This document shows positions 17,182-25,966 of a stretch of DNA of 64,000 bases, piece after piece. Under the pieces are notes generated by a model that saw only the letters and a program-made list of their open reading frames with translations, made no database searches and was not told where the DNA came from. The position numbers and the translations under genes are program-made. The stretch spans positions 248,001 to 312,000 of the forward strand of contig NZ_JACEHK010000008.1 in assembly GCF_025377685.1 (NCBI RefSeq). The letters run 5' to 3'. This DNA is from Anaerobacillus sp. CMMVII. Its GTDB lineage: Bacteria > Bacillota > Bacilli > Bacillales > Anaerobacillaceae. The first letter of the stretch is position 1, and the number at the start of each line of letters is the position of its first letter.

Positions 17182-17412
17182 GGCTCTTTTCGTAAACATT
17201 GCTCCTGCGGTTACTCGTCGCACAAAAAAAATTGTTGCTTTTTATTCTAAAATAATCGGAAAAGTATCTTAGATGAAGATATCACCCAATGAATTAATTA
17301 AGAAAAGAGCAATACCTACTAAATTAGTGGTAAACTCTTAGTATTTTGTGTAAAAATCCGGCTTTTGGGATTTTAACGAAACCAACAAAAACTTTGCGAA
17401 ATAAACAGCCAT
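17182..17412. repeat. Interspersed repeat family 2, copy b (MITE-like)
   Basis: Begins GGCTCTTTTCGTAAACATTG and ends with the complement of GGCTGTTTATTTCGCAAAGT, an imperfect terminal inverted repeat. Internal blocks TCCTGCGGTTACTCGTCGCA, TAAGAAAAGAGCA and AAAATCCGGCTTTTGGGATT are shared with the copy at 49890-50116. No coding frame. Confidence 0.75.
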
Positions 17413-17431
17413 TTAGAAAGGGGGAGTGAAA

Positions 17432-17578
17432 ATGGATAAAAAAGAAAAAGAGCAAGTTCCAAATGTGTCTGGGAGTTTCCAAGTCTCAAGTGAAAAGCAA
17501 CAAGAAGATTTAATAGAAGCTGAGAAGAAATTAGATGAAGAATCGCTCTATTACGCTCGTTTATTTATGGAAGACTAA
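17432..17578 (+). CDS. Small hypothetical protein, 48 aa
   Basis: Starts MDKKEKEQVPNVSGSFQVSS with an AAAGGGGGAG ribosome site, highly charged and probably helical in its second half (QQEDLIEAEKKLDEES), ending RLFMED. A terminator follows 8 bases after the stop, supporting a real gene. Not recognised. Confidence 0.6.
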   Translation: MDKKEKEQVPNVSGSFQVSSEKQQEDLIEAEKKLDEESLYYARLFMED

Positions 17579-17586
17579 AGAAATCA

Positions 17587-17625
17587 AAAACTCCCAACTC
17601 AAGAAAGAGAGGGAGTTTTATTTGT
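17587..17625 (+). terminator. Terminator of the 48-aa gene
   Basis: AAAACTCCC (17587-17595) pairs with GGGAGTTTT (17611-17619), then ATTTG. Confidence 0.75.
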
Positions 17626-17706
17626 AAATTTATAAGTTTTTTTACCTATCGATAAGTTTAATTATTATAGTAATAGTCTAGCTCCAGTCGCCTTGGGCTT
17701 TTCTTC

Positions 17707-18189
17707 TTACTTTTGTTTTTCCATTGGTGTTACCAGAAGTAATTCTTTATTACTAAAATCAGGATCAAAAGACCGTACCACAATTTTACCGAAATATATC
17801 TCTTCAGGATTTCCATCGGCCTCGTTATACAATATATATTCAAAGTTAATGTCGGTATCAAAACCTCCACCGGTAATCGGATCGTATTTTACAGAAATAT
17901 ATTGTAAATACTCATCATTTTCAGTTGGGGGTGTAAATACATCATAATAGTGGATTTGAACCCCATCAATAAGTGGGTGTGGTAGACCAAGTGCTTGAAT
18001 GCTATCAAAAAATTGTTTGATCTGTTCATTTTCTGAGCTAGTTAATTCTTGAGAGCCCTTGTTGTTGACTATTTCATGGATAAAAACTTTGGTTGAATCC
18101 TTTACCGCATCACTTCCAATGAAGAAAAATGAACTGATGATGATGGTTCCAATGATGAGTATAAAGGCAATGATGGCAAATTGTTTCAA
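17707..18189 (-). CDS. Membrane-anchored hypothetical protein, 160 aa
   Basis: One N-terminal hydrophobic helix (MKQFAIIAFILIIGTIIISS) followed by a polar extracytoplasmic domain. No lipobox Cys. ATG follows AGGAAGTG. It is 13 bp downstream of the DUF1836 gene on the same strand, so the two probably form an operon. Family not recognised. Confidence 0.65.
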   Translation of the reverse strand: MKQFAIIAFILIIGTIIISSFFFIGSDAVKDSTKVFIHEIVNNKGSQELTSSENEQIKQFFDSIQALGLPHPLIDGVQIHYYDVFTPPTENDEYLQYISVKYDPITGGGFDTDINFEYILYNEADGNPEEIYFGKIVVRSFDPDFSNKELLLVTPMEKQK

Positions 18190-18202
18190 AAATCACTTCC
18201 TA

Positions 18203-18789
18203 TTATTTATTCTTTTCTTCTATTTTTGGATTTAAGTCGTCAATCAATCTTTCGGCAACACGACGATAAAAGTTACTCGTGCTTACTAATGTAGAGATGA
18301 GTAACACGCGTTCTAAATACTCACGATCATCGCTATCTAATCGAGAGACTTCTTCGGCTACCTCTGTTACTTGGGTCAAAACATTCTCTTTGACATCCGC
18401 CACATTTTTTGCAAAAAGCTGAAGGTAACTATTATAAAAGGATTCAATATTCATTTCATCGTTAACAACCCGATCATTTATACCTTCTAAAGCTATCTTA
18501 ATGTCATTGATCGATAAGGCGCCTTTTAATTGATAAATCATACTAATTAAAATAAGGTGTTCCTTTGAATACTTTTTATTTTGAATAGGAAAAAATACTT
18601 TGCCTTTGGCATAGTTGTTAATCATTGTTTTCGTCAAACTTTGTCACTCTCTGTTCGCTTTGTTTCTCCATATGTATTTTCGAACAGTTGAATGACCTGA
18701 TCCATGTAAAGGTCTATGTTAGGCATATCCTCAAGTGAAATTGTCTTTTCTAGTCCAAGTTGATCTAAGATCTCGTTCATATTTTTCAT
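18203..18789 (-). pseudogene. DUF1836 protein gene with a one-base frameshift
   Basis: The C-terminal 144 residues (LTKTMINNYAKGKVFFPIQN onward) are a typical DUF1836 protein, a MerR-like helix-turn-helix family of unknown function in Bacillota. The N-terminal part, MKNMNEILDQLGLEKTISLE through KRTESDKV, is present upstream in another frame starting at ATG 18789. Restoring one base in the AAA run at 18636-18638 (plus strand) joins them into a single protein of about 195 residues. Confidence 0.8.
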
Positions 18790-18920
18790 CTTATTTTCCT
18801 CGTTTTTCTTTTTAGTATAAAAGATAGAGGGAAAAAAGTAAATGTTGACTACTTGTGGAGTTAGTTATATGATTGAAAGTAGTTATAGAAACTACATAAC
18901 GTAATGAGGGGGAGTTATTA

Positions 18921-19568
18921 ATGAATACGTATATCCGTGAGCCGATTAACGGCTTAACACATTTAGCAGGTGCAATATTATCATTTATTGGTTTATTGGC
19001 ACTGGTCATAAAAGCTTCATTGACGACAGGTTCATCGCTTGCGATTAGCGCCGTGATAATCTTTGGTGTCAGTATGACCTTGTTGTATGCAGCATCTGCA
19101 ACGTATCATATGGTTATTGCTAAAGACCGACTCATCGCTTTTTTTAGAAGAGTGGATCATTCAATGATTTTTATTTTAATTGCTGGGTCTTATACACCAT
19201 TTTGCTTAATCAGCTTAAATGGTTTGACTGGTTGGACATTTTTTGGGGTTGTTTATTTTCTCGCAGTGAGCGGAATTATATTTAAGATGGTTTGGTTTAA
19301 TTGTCCGCGTTGGTTATCGACGGGAATTTATATTACGATGGGTTGGTTAGCAATTTTTATTTTTTCCCCATTAGTAGAAAGCTTAACGACGGTTGGGGTA
19401 TCGCTATTATTTGCAGGTGGAATTTTCTACACGGTTGGTGGCATAATCTATGGTTTAAAACCGAAATTTTTAAGTTTTAAGTATATGGGGTTCCATGAGA
19501 TTTTCCACATTTTCATTCTTCTTGGCAGCTTTGCTCATTTCTTCTGTGTCTATTTATACGTTTTGTAG
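18921..19568 (+). CDS. Hemolysin III / PAQR family membrane protein
   Basis: 215 residues, seven transmembrane helices. Family marks are the N-terminal EPINGLTHLAGA, SATYHM, RVDHSMIFILIAGSYTPF and the C-terminal FHEIFHIFILLGSFAHF, which carry the metal-binding Glu/His/Ser/Asp residues of the progestin-and-adipoQ-receptor/hemolysin III (YqfA) family, thought to be ceramidase-like hydrolases. GAGGGGGAG precedes the ATG. Monocistronic and divergent from the DUF1836 gene. The 19569-19686 region after it shows nothing supported. Confidence 0.92.
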   Translation: MNTYIREPINGLTHLAGAILSFIGLLALVIKASLTTGSSLAISAVIIFGVSMTLLYAASATYHMVIAKDRLIAFFRRVDHSMIFILIAGSYTPFCLISLNGLTGWTFFGVVYFLAVSGIIFKMVWFNCPRWLSTGIYITMGWLAIFIFSPLVESLTTVGVSLLFAGGIFYTVGGIIYGLKPKFLSFKYMGFHEIFHIFILLGSFAHFFCVYLYVL

Positions 19569-19686
19569 TTGTTACAACGAGAGTGAAGTAGATATTAGCG
19601 CCACTATTAATGTGCAGCTTCAATGGAAGGGGGAAGCAGAATTTGCACCTCGTCACTAATTTTTCCAGTAGCTCCAACAGCTACTT

Positions 19687-19715
19687 TTGTTGTTAATAAC
19701 TTCTAATGCTATAAT
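19687..19715 (+). promoter_or_regulatory. Sigma-A promoter
   Basis: TTGTTG (19687-19692), 17-bp spacer and TATAAT (19710-19715), 30 bp before the ATG of the 163-aa gene. Confidence 0.75.
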
Positions 19716-19745
19716 GAATTATTAAATTACGTTTTTGGAGGAACT

Positions 19746-20237
19746 ATGTTAACATTTGAACAAAAACTTGCAATTATCGAATCGTATCCAGAACTACAAC
19801 GACACGAGGTTTCCCTCAATCGTGTGAATTTCCATTATGAGGGCAGTGGTACTGATAAAAAGAACGTCGTTTATCATTTACATCCGAATGGAAATGGATT
19901 TGTCTATGCTGCAAAATTAAAGGTACCTAAAAAAGATGCTAAAGGAATGGTGAATATCCGAGATTTTTCGGAAGAAGAGTTACGTTCAATCATTGAACGT
20001 TCGATCCAATCGCTTCAACCTAATGCAGTTGCTGAAGAAGAAAATGAGCAATTGATCGATGAATTATGGTTGAACCAGGAAAATCACTCACTTAGCGTGG
20101 TTCAGGAAGATGATATGTGGAACGTATACGCAGGAGAATTGCTTGATGGAACGTTTCCTTCTTATAATGAAGCTAAACAGTATTTACTTGAAGAAGGTTT
20201 CAAACCGAAGCGCAAGCTAGATAAGAAAAACAAGTGA
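19746..20237 (+). CDS. Hypothetical cytoplasmic protein, 163 aa
   Basis: Soluble acidic protein without signal peptide or membrane helix. It starts MLTFEQKLAIIESYPELQRH and seems to have two parts: a beta-rich N-terminal region (RVNFHYEGSGTDKKNVVYHL) and a C-terminal region after residue 110. A good sigma-A promoter, GGAGG ribosome site and terminator frame it as a single-gene unit. I recognise the general type from other Bacillaceae but cannot name a function. Confidence 0.75.
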   Translation: MLTFEQKLAIIESYPELQRHEVSLNRVNFHYEGSGTDKKNVVYHLHPNGNGFVYAAKLKVPKKDAKGMVNIRDFSEEELRSIIERSIQSLQPNAVAEEENEQLIDELWLNQENHSLSVVQEDDMWNVYAGELLDGTFPSYNEAKQYLLEEGFKPKRKLDKKNK

Positions 20238-20250
20238 GGATAGAAAGAGA

Positions 20251-20290
20251 AAAGAGATGGCCAACGTAATGTGACCATCTCTTTCGTTCT
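20251..20290 (+). terminator. Terminator
   Basis: AAAGAGATGG (20251-20260) pairs with CCATCTCTTT (20275-20284), followed by CGTTCTT. The rest of the gap to 20578 shows nothing I can support. Confidence 0.75.
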
Positions 20291-20578
20291 TACCCATTCT
20301 TACAATCTGGGGCCGTATCGATTCCTGTTTTCCACAGAAACACCTCATTTCATTATTGTTAAAAACAATCTTGAAATACTTTGTCGCTGTGCAAACGAAT
20401 CACCTCATCTTGTATTTCAACATCAACAAAAGTGATGGGATTGGGTTGAGAGAGCATTGCTGCCCTCGAATAATATGATGTCCCCAAGGAGAACATTTTA
20501 TTATAAAATAATCAAATTTATCGTTAAGAATGAAAAGCAGAATATATTCTCTAAAAAAGAAAAAACGAGGTTACATAA

Positions 20579-22017
20579 ATGAATAATTTTAACAGTTTAC
20601 CATTGAGTCAAGAAATCAAAAAGGCACTCACGAGCTTAAATTATACAAAACCAACAGAGGTACAGGCCAAAGTCGTGCCTACAGCACTTCAAAAAAAGGA
20701 TCTTGTAGTTAAATCTCAAACAGGAAGTGGGAAAACAGCCTCTTTCGGGATTCCTATTTGTGAATTAGTGGAGTGGGAAGAAAACAAACCACAAGCACTG
20801 ATATTAACTCCTACTAGAGAACTTGCTGTCCAAGTGAAACAAGACCTTACCAACATCGGTAGATTTAAGCGTATTAAGGCAACCGCAGTTTACGGGAAAT
20901 CTCCTTTTGAGAAACAAAAATTGGAACTAAAGCAAAAATCCCATGTGGTCGTTGGCACCCCTGGGCGTGTTCTTGACCATATTCGTAAAGGAACACTTAA
21001 ATTAGACAAAGTAAAATATTTGGTAATCGATGAAGCAGATGAGATGCTCAACATGGGCTTCATTGACCAAGTGGAAGCGATTATCAAAGAAGTGCCAAAA
21101 ATAGAGTAACAATGCTTTTTTCAGCAACCTTACCTGAGGATGTAGCGAATTTAAGTATTAAGTATATGAAAAATCCGATACAAGTTGAGATACAAGCTAC
21201 TGGTATTACAACAGATAAAATTGAGCACTTTGTAATCGAAGTTACGGAAGAGAAGAAATTTGACCTATTAAGGGATGTATCTATTGTTGAAAACCCTGAT
21301 AGCTGTATCATTTTCTGCCGCACCCAAGAACAAGTAGAAGATCTGATTGAACACTTAAATGACTACAACTATCCTTGTGATAAACTTCATGGTGGGATGT
21401 ACCAGGATGATCGTTTTGCGGTCATGAACGATTTTAAAAAAGGAAAGTTTATTTATTTAGTCGCGACTGATGTAGCTGCAAGGGGAATTGACATTGAGAA
21501 TATCACTCATGTCATTAACTATGACATACCTTTAGAAAAGGAAAGCTATGTTCACCGTACAGGCAGAACTGGAAGAGCAGGTAAGACAGGTAAAGCATTT
21601 ACATTTGTCACTCCTTATGATGGCAGGCGCTTAGCTGAAATAGAAGAGTATATCGGCTTTACCATTCAGAAAATCGATCCTCCAACAGCAGATGCAGTTA
21701 TCCAAGGGAGACCATCATTTTTATCAAAAGTCAAATCCCGTCCGACAATTAAAAAAGATAAAAGTGAGCAACTAAATAAAGAAATTACGAAGCTATACTT
21801 CAACGGTGGTAAGAAAAAGAAGCTAAGGGCTGTAGATTTCGTTGGAACAATTGCAAACTTACCAGGTCTAACTGCGAATGACATTGGGATTATTGAGATT
21901 CAAGATAATGTCACCTATGTAGATATCTTAAATGGCAAAGGTCCACAAGTCATCAAAGAAATGAAAACAACAACAATCAAAGGCAAGCAGCTAAAAGTCC
22001 ATAAAGCAAATAAATAA
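20579..22017 (+). pseudogene. dbpA: DEAD-box RNA helicase DbpA, one frameshift
   Basis: Complete DEAD-box helicase in two frames. The first part has the Q-motif, SQTGSGKTA (Walker A), PTRELAVQ and VIDEADEML; the second has [23 protein letters not shown] and [10 protein letters not shown], then the C-terminal DbpA RNA-binding domain (about the last 75 residues), which in E. coli DbpA and B. subtilis YxiN binds hairpin 92 of 23S rRNA during ribosome assembly. The frame breaks in the A5 run at 21097-21101; one more A gives [15 protein letters not shown] and a normal protein of about 479 residues. The motifs on both sides are perfect, so an error in the sequence is likely. Confidence 0.9.
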
Positions 22018-22044
22018 ATACATTGATTGGTGCCTGACAACAAA

Positions 22045-22121
22045 GAAAGTTCACTTTCACCATCATAGGTGTACGTATATTTATCTCACTACCTAATTCC
22101 GATAAAAGAAAGTGAACTTTC
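22045..22121. mobile_element. 77-bp MITE-like element
   Basis: Terminal inverted repeats GAAAGTTCACTTTC (22045-22058) and GAAAGTGAACTTTC (22108-22121), identical to those at 6126-6196, with unrelated interior. Non-coding, between dbpA and the acyltransferase gene. Confidence 0.6.
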
Positions 22122-22209
22122 GAAAGGTTAACTCTTTACAGAGAAGATAATTAAAAAGAACAAAATAGAGAAAAGTCCGTATTGGATGGACAGTTTAGGA
22201 GGAGAAAGA

Positions 22210-22785
22210 ATGATTTATCATTTCATACGTTTTGTTGTTGGGTTGGCGGTACGTGTTCGGTTTCGCCTTTCAATAAAGGGGAAGGAAAACATTCCGACAG
22301 GTGGCGTGATTATCGCGATGAACCATCAGGATAACTGGGATTCGTTATTAGTCGGAACAAATACACCTGGGAAACTCTATATTATGGCTAAGGAAAGTTT
22401 ATTTAAAAATAAATTATTAGCGTGGGTCATTTCGGAAATGGGTGCCTTTCCGATTAATCGAGAAAAAGCTGATATAAAATCGCTGAAGCACTCACTGAAA
22501 TTATTAAGAGAAGGGAAGATCTTTTCCTTATTTATTGAGGGATCACGTAGTAAGACTGGAGAAATGCAAGAACCCAAAAAAGGAGTCGGCTTTATCGTAG
22601 CGAAAAGTGGGGCGCCTGTCGTTCCTACTTATATTTACGGGACGACAAATAAAAAATGGTTCGGTGAAGCAGGAGTGATATTCGGAAAACCGCTTTCCTT
22701 TGGAGAAGAAACTGACTATGAGAAAATCTCAAATCGGATTGCGGAAGAGATAACAAAGCTTCGAGTTGAACACATCAATAAATAA
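22210..22785 (+). CDS. 1-acyl-glycerol-3-phosphate acyltransferase, PlsC family
   Basis: Membrane-associated lysophosphatidic acid acyltransferase, the second acylation in phospholipid synthesis. Motif I is NHQDNWD (the H-x4-D catalytic pair), motif II-like GAFPINRE and motif III FIEGSRSKTGEM bind the acceptor phosphate, and APVVPTYIYG is motif IV. At 191 residues it is a normal short PlsC. ATG 22210 follows AGGAGGAGAAAGA; the upstream frame to 22186 is not needed. Whether it is the main PlsC of the cell cannot be told. Confidence 0.9.
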   Translation: MIYHFIRFVVGLAVRVRFRLSIKGKENIPTGGVIIAMNHQDNWDSLLVGTNTPGKLYIMAKESLFKNKLLAWVISEMGAFPINREKADIKSLKHSLKLLREGKIFSLFIEGSRSKTGEMQEPKKGVGFIVAKSGAPVVPTYIYGTTNKKWFGEAGVIFGKPLSFGEETDYEKISNRIAEEITKLRVEHINK

Positions 22786-22816
22786 AATTTCGCTTCACCA
22801 AAGTAAAAAGAAAAAC

Positions 22817-22845
22817 TTGTTATATTTTCCATTATATGCTACAAT
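22817..22845 (+). promoter_or_regulatory. Sigma-A promoter of a tiny transcription unit
   Basis: TTGTTA (22817-22822), exactly 17 bp, TACAAT (22840-22845). It drives the 22876-23050 unit. Confidence 0.75.
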
Positions 22846-22875
22846 CGATGTATCTTATTAGAAAGCGAGGGATGT

Positions 22876-22947
22876 ATGATGAACACAATGAAAATGACGT
22901 TAGTACCAATTGTAAATAATACACAGCCCTCAAGTGAAGCTTTTTAA
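22876..22947 (+). CDS. Tiny ORF, 23 aa, in its own promoter-terminator unit
   Basis: MMNTMKMTLVPIVNNTQPSS then EAF; ribosome site GCGAGGGA. An ACACAGCCC inside the ORF can pair with GGGCTGTGT about 50 bases downstream, and a terminator closes the unit at 23050, before rsgA. The peptide may be a leader or small effector, or the unit may be an untranslated RNA; a competing 15-codon frame starts at 22872. No function recognised. Confidence 0.45.
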   Translation: MMNTMKMTLVPIVNNTQPSSEAF

Positions 22948-23019
22948 TTTGTCGTTCTCCATATGGATACGTACATTTCACCATGGGCTGTGTTATCAGG
23001 CCATGGTTTTTAGTTACGA

Positions 23020-23050
23020 AAAAGGGCCTAGAAATAGGTCCTTTTATTTT
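23020..23050 (+). terminator. Terminator of the tiny unit
   Basis: AAAAGGGCCTA (23020-23030), loop GAAA, TAGGTCCTTTT (23035-23045), then ATTTT. It lies 50 bp before the rsgA start. Confidence 0.85.
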
Positions 23051-23100
23051 TTGCCATTTTGCGGTGAATAATAAACATTATCCAATTGGAGGAATAAAAG

Positions 23101-24150
23101 TTGAATTTACATGAATTAGGTTGGAATGAAGAATTAGAAAAAGAGTTTAAACAATATGAAAAAGAAGGCTTAACCGTAGGTCGAATAGCCTTAGAACATA
23201 AAAAAATGTACCGGATCTTTGCTGAAGCGGGAGAACTACTAGGTGAAGTATCAGGGAAATTCCGGTTTCATGTAAGTGGAAGGGAAGAGTTCCCTTCTGT
23301 AGGGGATTGGGTTGCTATTGCAGCCAGACCAGAAGAGGGCAGAGCAACAATCCATGCTGTTTTACCTAGGTTTAGTAAATTTTCAAGAAAAATAGCTGGG
23401 AAAACAACTGAAGAACAAATCGTCGCGACGAACGTTAATACGGTCTTTTTAGTAACTGCCTTAAATAATGATTTTAATCTTCGAAGAATTGAAAGATATT
23501 TGATTATGGCATGGGAAAGTGGTGCAACACCAGTAATTGTCTTATCAAAGGCTGACCTCTGTCATGATATTGAAGCAAAGCTTGCGGAAGTTGAATCTGT
23601 TGCTTTCGGTGTTCCAACGTATGTCATTAGTACAAAAGAAGATTTTGGGCTAGAACCACTTCATAATTATTTACAGGTAGGTCAAACCGTTGCTTTGCTA
23701 GGTTCTTCGGGTGCTGGCAAGTCAACCTTAACCAATTATTTACTTGGTCAGGACAAACAATTAGTTCAAGAAATTCGGGCAGATGATGATAAAGGAAAGC
23801 ATACTACCACCTATCGAGAATTAGTCTTAATCCCAAACGGGGGACTGATTATTGATACTCCAGGGATGAGGGAACTGCAGCTATGGGAAGCGGAGGATGC
23901 CTCTGAACATGTCTTCAATGATATCCATGAGCTTGAGGAACAGTGTCGTTTTCGAGATTGCACACATGTCTCTGAACCTGGTTGTGCAGTGAAAAATGCA
24001 ATTGCTGAAGGTTCTTTAGCACAAGCTAGGTTTGATAGTTTTCTGAAATTACAAAAAGAGCTTGCTTATATTGAACGAAAAGGCGATATTCGAGCGCAAC
24101 TAGCTGAAAAAGCAAAGTGGAAGAAGATATCGAATTTCAATCGTAAGTAA
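23101..24150 (+). CDS. rsgA: Ribosome small subunit-dependent GTPase RsgA
   Basis: Circularly permuted GTPase that helps 30S maturation. Order of parts: N-terminal OB-fold (about 25-100), then the G4-like LSKADLC (about 149), the P-loop GSSGAGKST (about 201-209), G3 DTPGM (about 252-256), and a C-terminal zinc knuckle CRFRDCTHVSEPGC. 349 residues, normal length. TTG start preceded by GGAGGAATAAAAG. B. subtilis has this activity in yloQ (cpgA) near the pknB cluster; this copy stands alone, so it may be a paralogue. Confidence 0.93.
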   Translation: MNLHELGWNEELEKEFKQYEKEGLTVGRIALEHKKMYRIFAEAGELLGEVSGKFRFHVSGREEFPSVGDWVAIAARPEEGRATIHAVLPRFSKFSRKIAGKTTEEQIVATNVNTVFLVTALNNDFNLRRIERYLIMAWESGATPVIVLSKADLCHDIEAKLAEVESVAFGVPTYVISTKEDFGLEPLHNYLQVGQTVALLGSSGAGKSTLTNYLLGQDKQLVQEIRADDDKGKHTTTYRELVLIPNGGLIIDTPGMRELQLWEAEDASEHVFNDIHELEEQCRFRDCTHVSEPGCAVKNAIAEGSLAQARFDSFLKLQKELAYIERKGDIRAQLAEKAKWKKISNFNRK

Positions 24151-24171
24151 TCAATTTTATAGGATATAAGC

Positions 24172-24200
24172 AAAGAGCTCTGAGAACTTCAGAGCTCTTT
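24172..24200. terminator. Hairpin after rsgA
   Basis: AAAGAGCTCTGA (24172-24183) and TCAGAGCTCTTT (24189-24200) form a perfect stem between converging genes. Confidence 0.75.
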
Positions 24201-24257
24201 AAAAATATATCTGGTGGAGATCTAATGATTTCTTATATAATAAAAATATTCTAATAA

Positions 24258-25034
24258 TTAATACAAATCGGTGCGCCGATCTGCAAAAATGGGGATTTGG
24301 CTACGAACTTGAGTGACTTTCTCTAAATCAAGATTTGCTGTTAATTGCATAGGTTCTTTACCTGCTTCAGCTACCACATTTCCCCATGGGTCAATGATCA
24401 TCGAATTCCCTGCAAATTCATTGTTAGGATCGTGGCCGGTTCGGTTACAAGCAACGACGTAGCATTGATTTTCGATTGCTCTACTTAGAAGAAGAGTACG
24501 CCAGTGCTCAACCCGAGCTAGTGGCCACTCAGCAACAACAAAGACGATTTCTGCGCCTTTTGTTGTGTGAGCACGAATCCATTCAGGGAAGCGAATGTCG
24601 TAGCAAACAACTCCAGAACTAGGAACGCCCTCAAGTTCGAAATGCCCCATCTTATTTCCGGCTTGTAAATAAAGGTGTTCATCCATTAATTTGAATAAAT
24701 GCACTTTGCTATACTCACCAACACAGTTACCTTGGCGATCAAAGATATACATAGTGTTGGTAACTCCGGTTGCCGATTTTTTTGCGACAGACCCACCGAC
24801 AATGTTTACATGATGAGTTTTAGCGAGCTGCGACAAAAAATGCTTTGTGTAAGTACCATTGTCATCGGCAATTTCATCTAACCGTGGTAAATCATAACCA
24901 GTTGACCAGAGCTCCGGAAGCACAATGACATCAGGAGAATGGCTTATTGCTTTTGTTATTTCTTCCTTAACCCGTTGTTGATTTTTAACTGGATTACCAA
25001 AATCAATGTCAATTTGAAGACAAGTCACGTTCAC
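24258..25034 (-). CDS. Carbon-nitrogen hydrolase (nitrilase superfamily), omega-amidase-like
   Basis: Catalytic triad visible: Glu41 (VLPELWSTGYD), Lys110 (YSKVHLF) and Cys144 (VVCYDIRFPEW). Sequence type matches YafV/NIT2-like omega-amidases and B. subtilis MtnU, which hydrolyse alpha-ketoglutaramate-type amides, including in methionine salvage. 258 residues. The start is taken as GTG 25034, eight bases after GGGAG; the TTG at 25049 lies before that site. No mtn genes are nearby, so the pathway is uncertain. Confidence 0.88.
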   Translation of the reverse strand: MNVTCLQIDIDFGNPVKNQQRVKEEITKAISHSPDVIVLPELWSTGYDLPRLDEIADDNGTYTKHFLSQLAKTHHVNIVGGSVAKKSATGVTNTMYIFDRQGNCVGEYSKVHLFKLMDEHLYLQAGNKMGHFELEGVPSSGVVCYDIRFPEWIRAHTTKGAEIVFVVAEWPLARVEHWRTLLLSRAIENQCYVVACNRTGHDPNNEFAGNSMIIDPWGNVVAEAGKEPMQLTANLDLEKVTQVRSQIPIFADRRTDLY

Positions 25035-25222
25035 GAAAATCACTCCCAAGGTATCGTTGCTTTAACTTTACCGACAGATGGATATTTTTTCAATAGTAGA
25101 TTGTTTGTTTATAACTTAAGTGACCTAGTAGTGAACAAACATCTAAACATAATTTTAGAAGAATTCATCAGAATGGTATATTATGTGTATAAGTTTTCAA
25201 ACAATAACTTTTGTGGTAGAGT

Positions 25223-25252
25223 GCGATTACTGAAATGAGGTAATCGCTTTTT
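25223..25252 (+). terminator. Orphan terminator-like hairpin
   Basis: GCGATTAC (25223-25230) and GTAATCGC (25240-25247) then T5. No convincing gene precedes it in 25035-25222; a small transcript is possible but nothing more is visible. Confidence 0.6.
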
Positions 25253-25264
25253 ACTTGTTAAAAG

Positions 25265-25312
25265 CTAATCGCAACAATTTATTAGAAAAGAGCGTTTAGA
25301 AAAGAGCCATTT
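25265..25312. repeat. Family 2 repeat fragment
   Basis: Short stretch with CGCAACAATTTATTAG and AAAAGAGC motifs like those in 9130-9310 and the family 2 copies. Fragmentary. Confidence 0.4.
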
Positions 25313-25396
25313 ATATTATTCTATTGAAATTATTTTTTTGTTTTTAAATCTTTTTCAAGAGTTCTCTCGTTACTATAGATAGAGGTGAAGATAAAC

Positions 25397-25966
25397 ATGC
25401 CAACAGATGAAGAATTAATTGAAGAGATTAAAAACGGAAGTCAAGCGGCAATGGAAGTGTTGGTCAAAAAACACTATAAGAATATATTTGCTTATATATA
25501 TCGAAAGCTAGGAGATTATCATCTAGCCTATGATATGACTCAGGAAGTTTTTATTAAAATGATGAGATACATATACGACTATAAGGGAGAAGGGAAATTT
25601 CCTCATTGGCTTTTAAAGATTGCAGTTAATCATTGTCGTGATTATTTTCGGAGTAGTGCCTACAAACAAAAAGGTGGAGAAAATGAACTGCTGCAACACC
25701 TAAAAGATGAAAAACAAAATGTTTGGGATTTACTTAGTAAAAAAATAGAAAGTGAAAAGGTCAAATTGGCTGTACAGCAATTACCAGAGTATCAAAAAGA
25801 AGCGATTGTACTGAAGTTTTTTCAAAATTTAAAGATCAAAGAAATTGCCGAAATTACGGATAGCAAGGAAGCGACCGTGAAGTCTCGCTTAAAGCAAGGG
25901 TTAGAAAAACTGAAGAAAATCTTGAAGGGGGGGACCGAGGATGGACAAATTCGACAACAAAAATAA
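25397..25966 (+). CDS. ECF-type RNA polymerase sigma factor
   Basis: 189 residues. Region 2 (DMTQEVFIKMMRYIYDYKGE, about 50-75) binds core and the -10 element; region 4 (YQKEAIVLKFFQNLKIKEIA and SKEATVKSRLKQGLEKLKKI) is the -35-binding helix-turn-helix. Start at ATG 25397, after AGAGGTGAAG; the GTG at 25385 overlaps that site. It overlaps the next gene by 26 bp and heads an operon with a membrane protein and an ABC transporter, an arrangement like B. subtilis sigY-yxlCDEFG. No zinc-finger anti-sigma gene is present. Confidence 0.9.
   Translation: MPTDEELIEEIKNGSQAAMEVLVKKHYKNIFAYIYRKLGDYHLAYDMTQEVFIKMMRYIYDYKGEGKFPHWLLKIAVNHCRDYFRSSAYKQKGGENELLQHLKDEKQNVWDLLSKKIESEKVKLAVQQLPEYQKEAIVLKFFQNLKIKEIAEITDSKEATVKSRLKQGLEKLKKILKGGTEDGQIRQQK

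Noticed and set aside
24939-25238. Open frame of 99 codons on the plus strand
   Set aside because: Its first part is antisense to the amidase gene; no ribosome site precedes any internal start with good context. The terminator-like hairpin at 25223-25252 remains unexplained.
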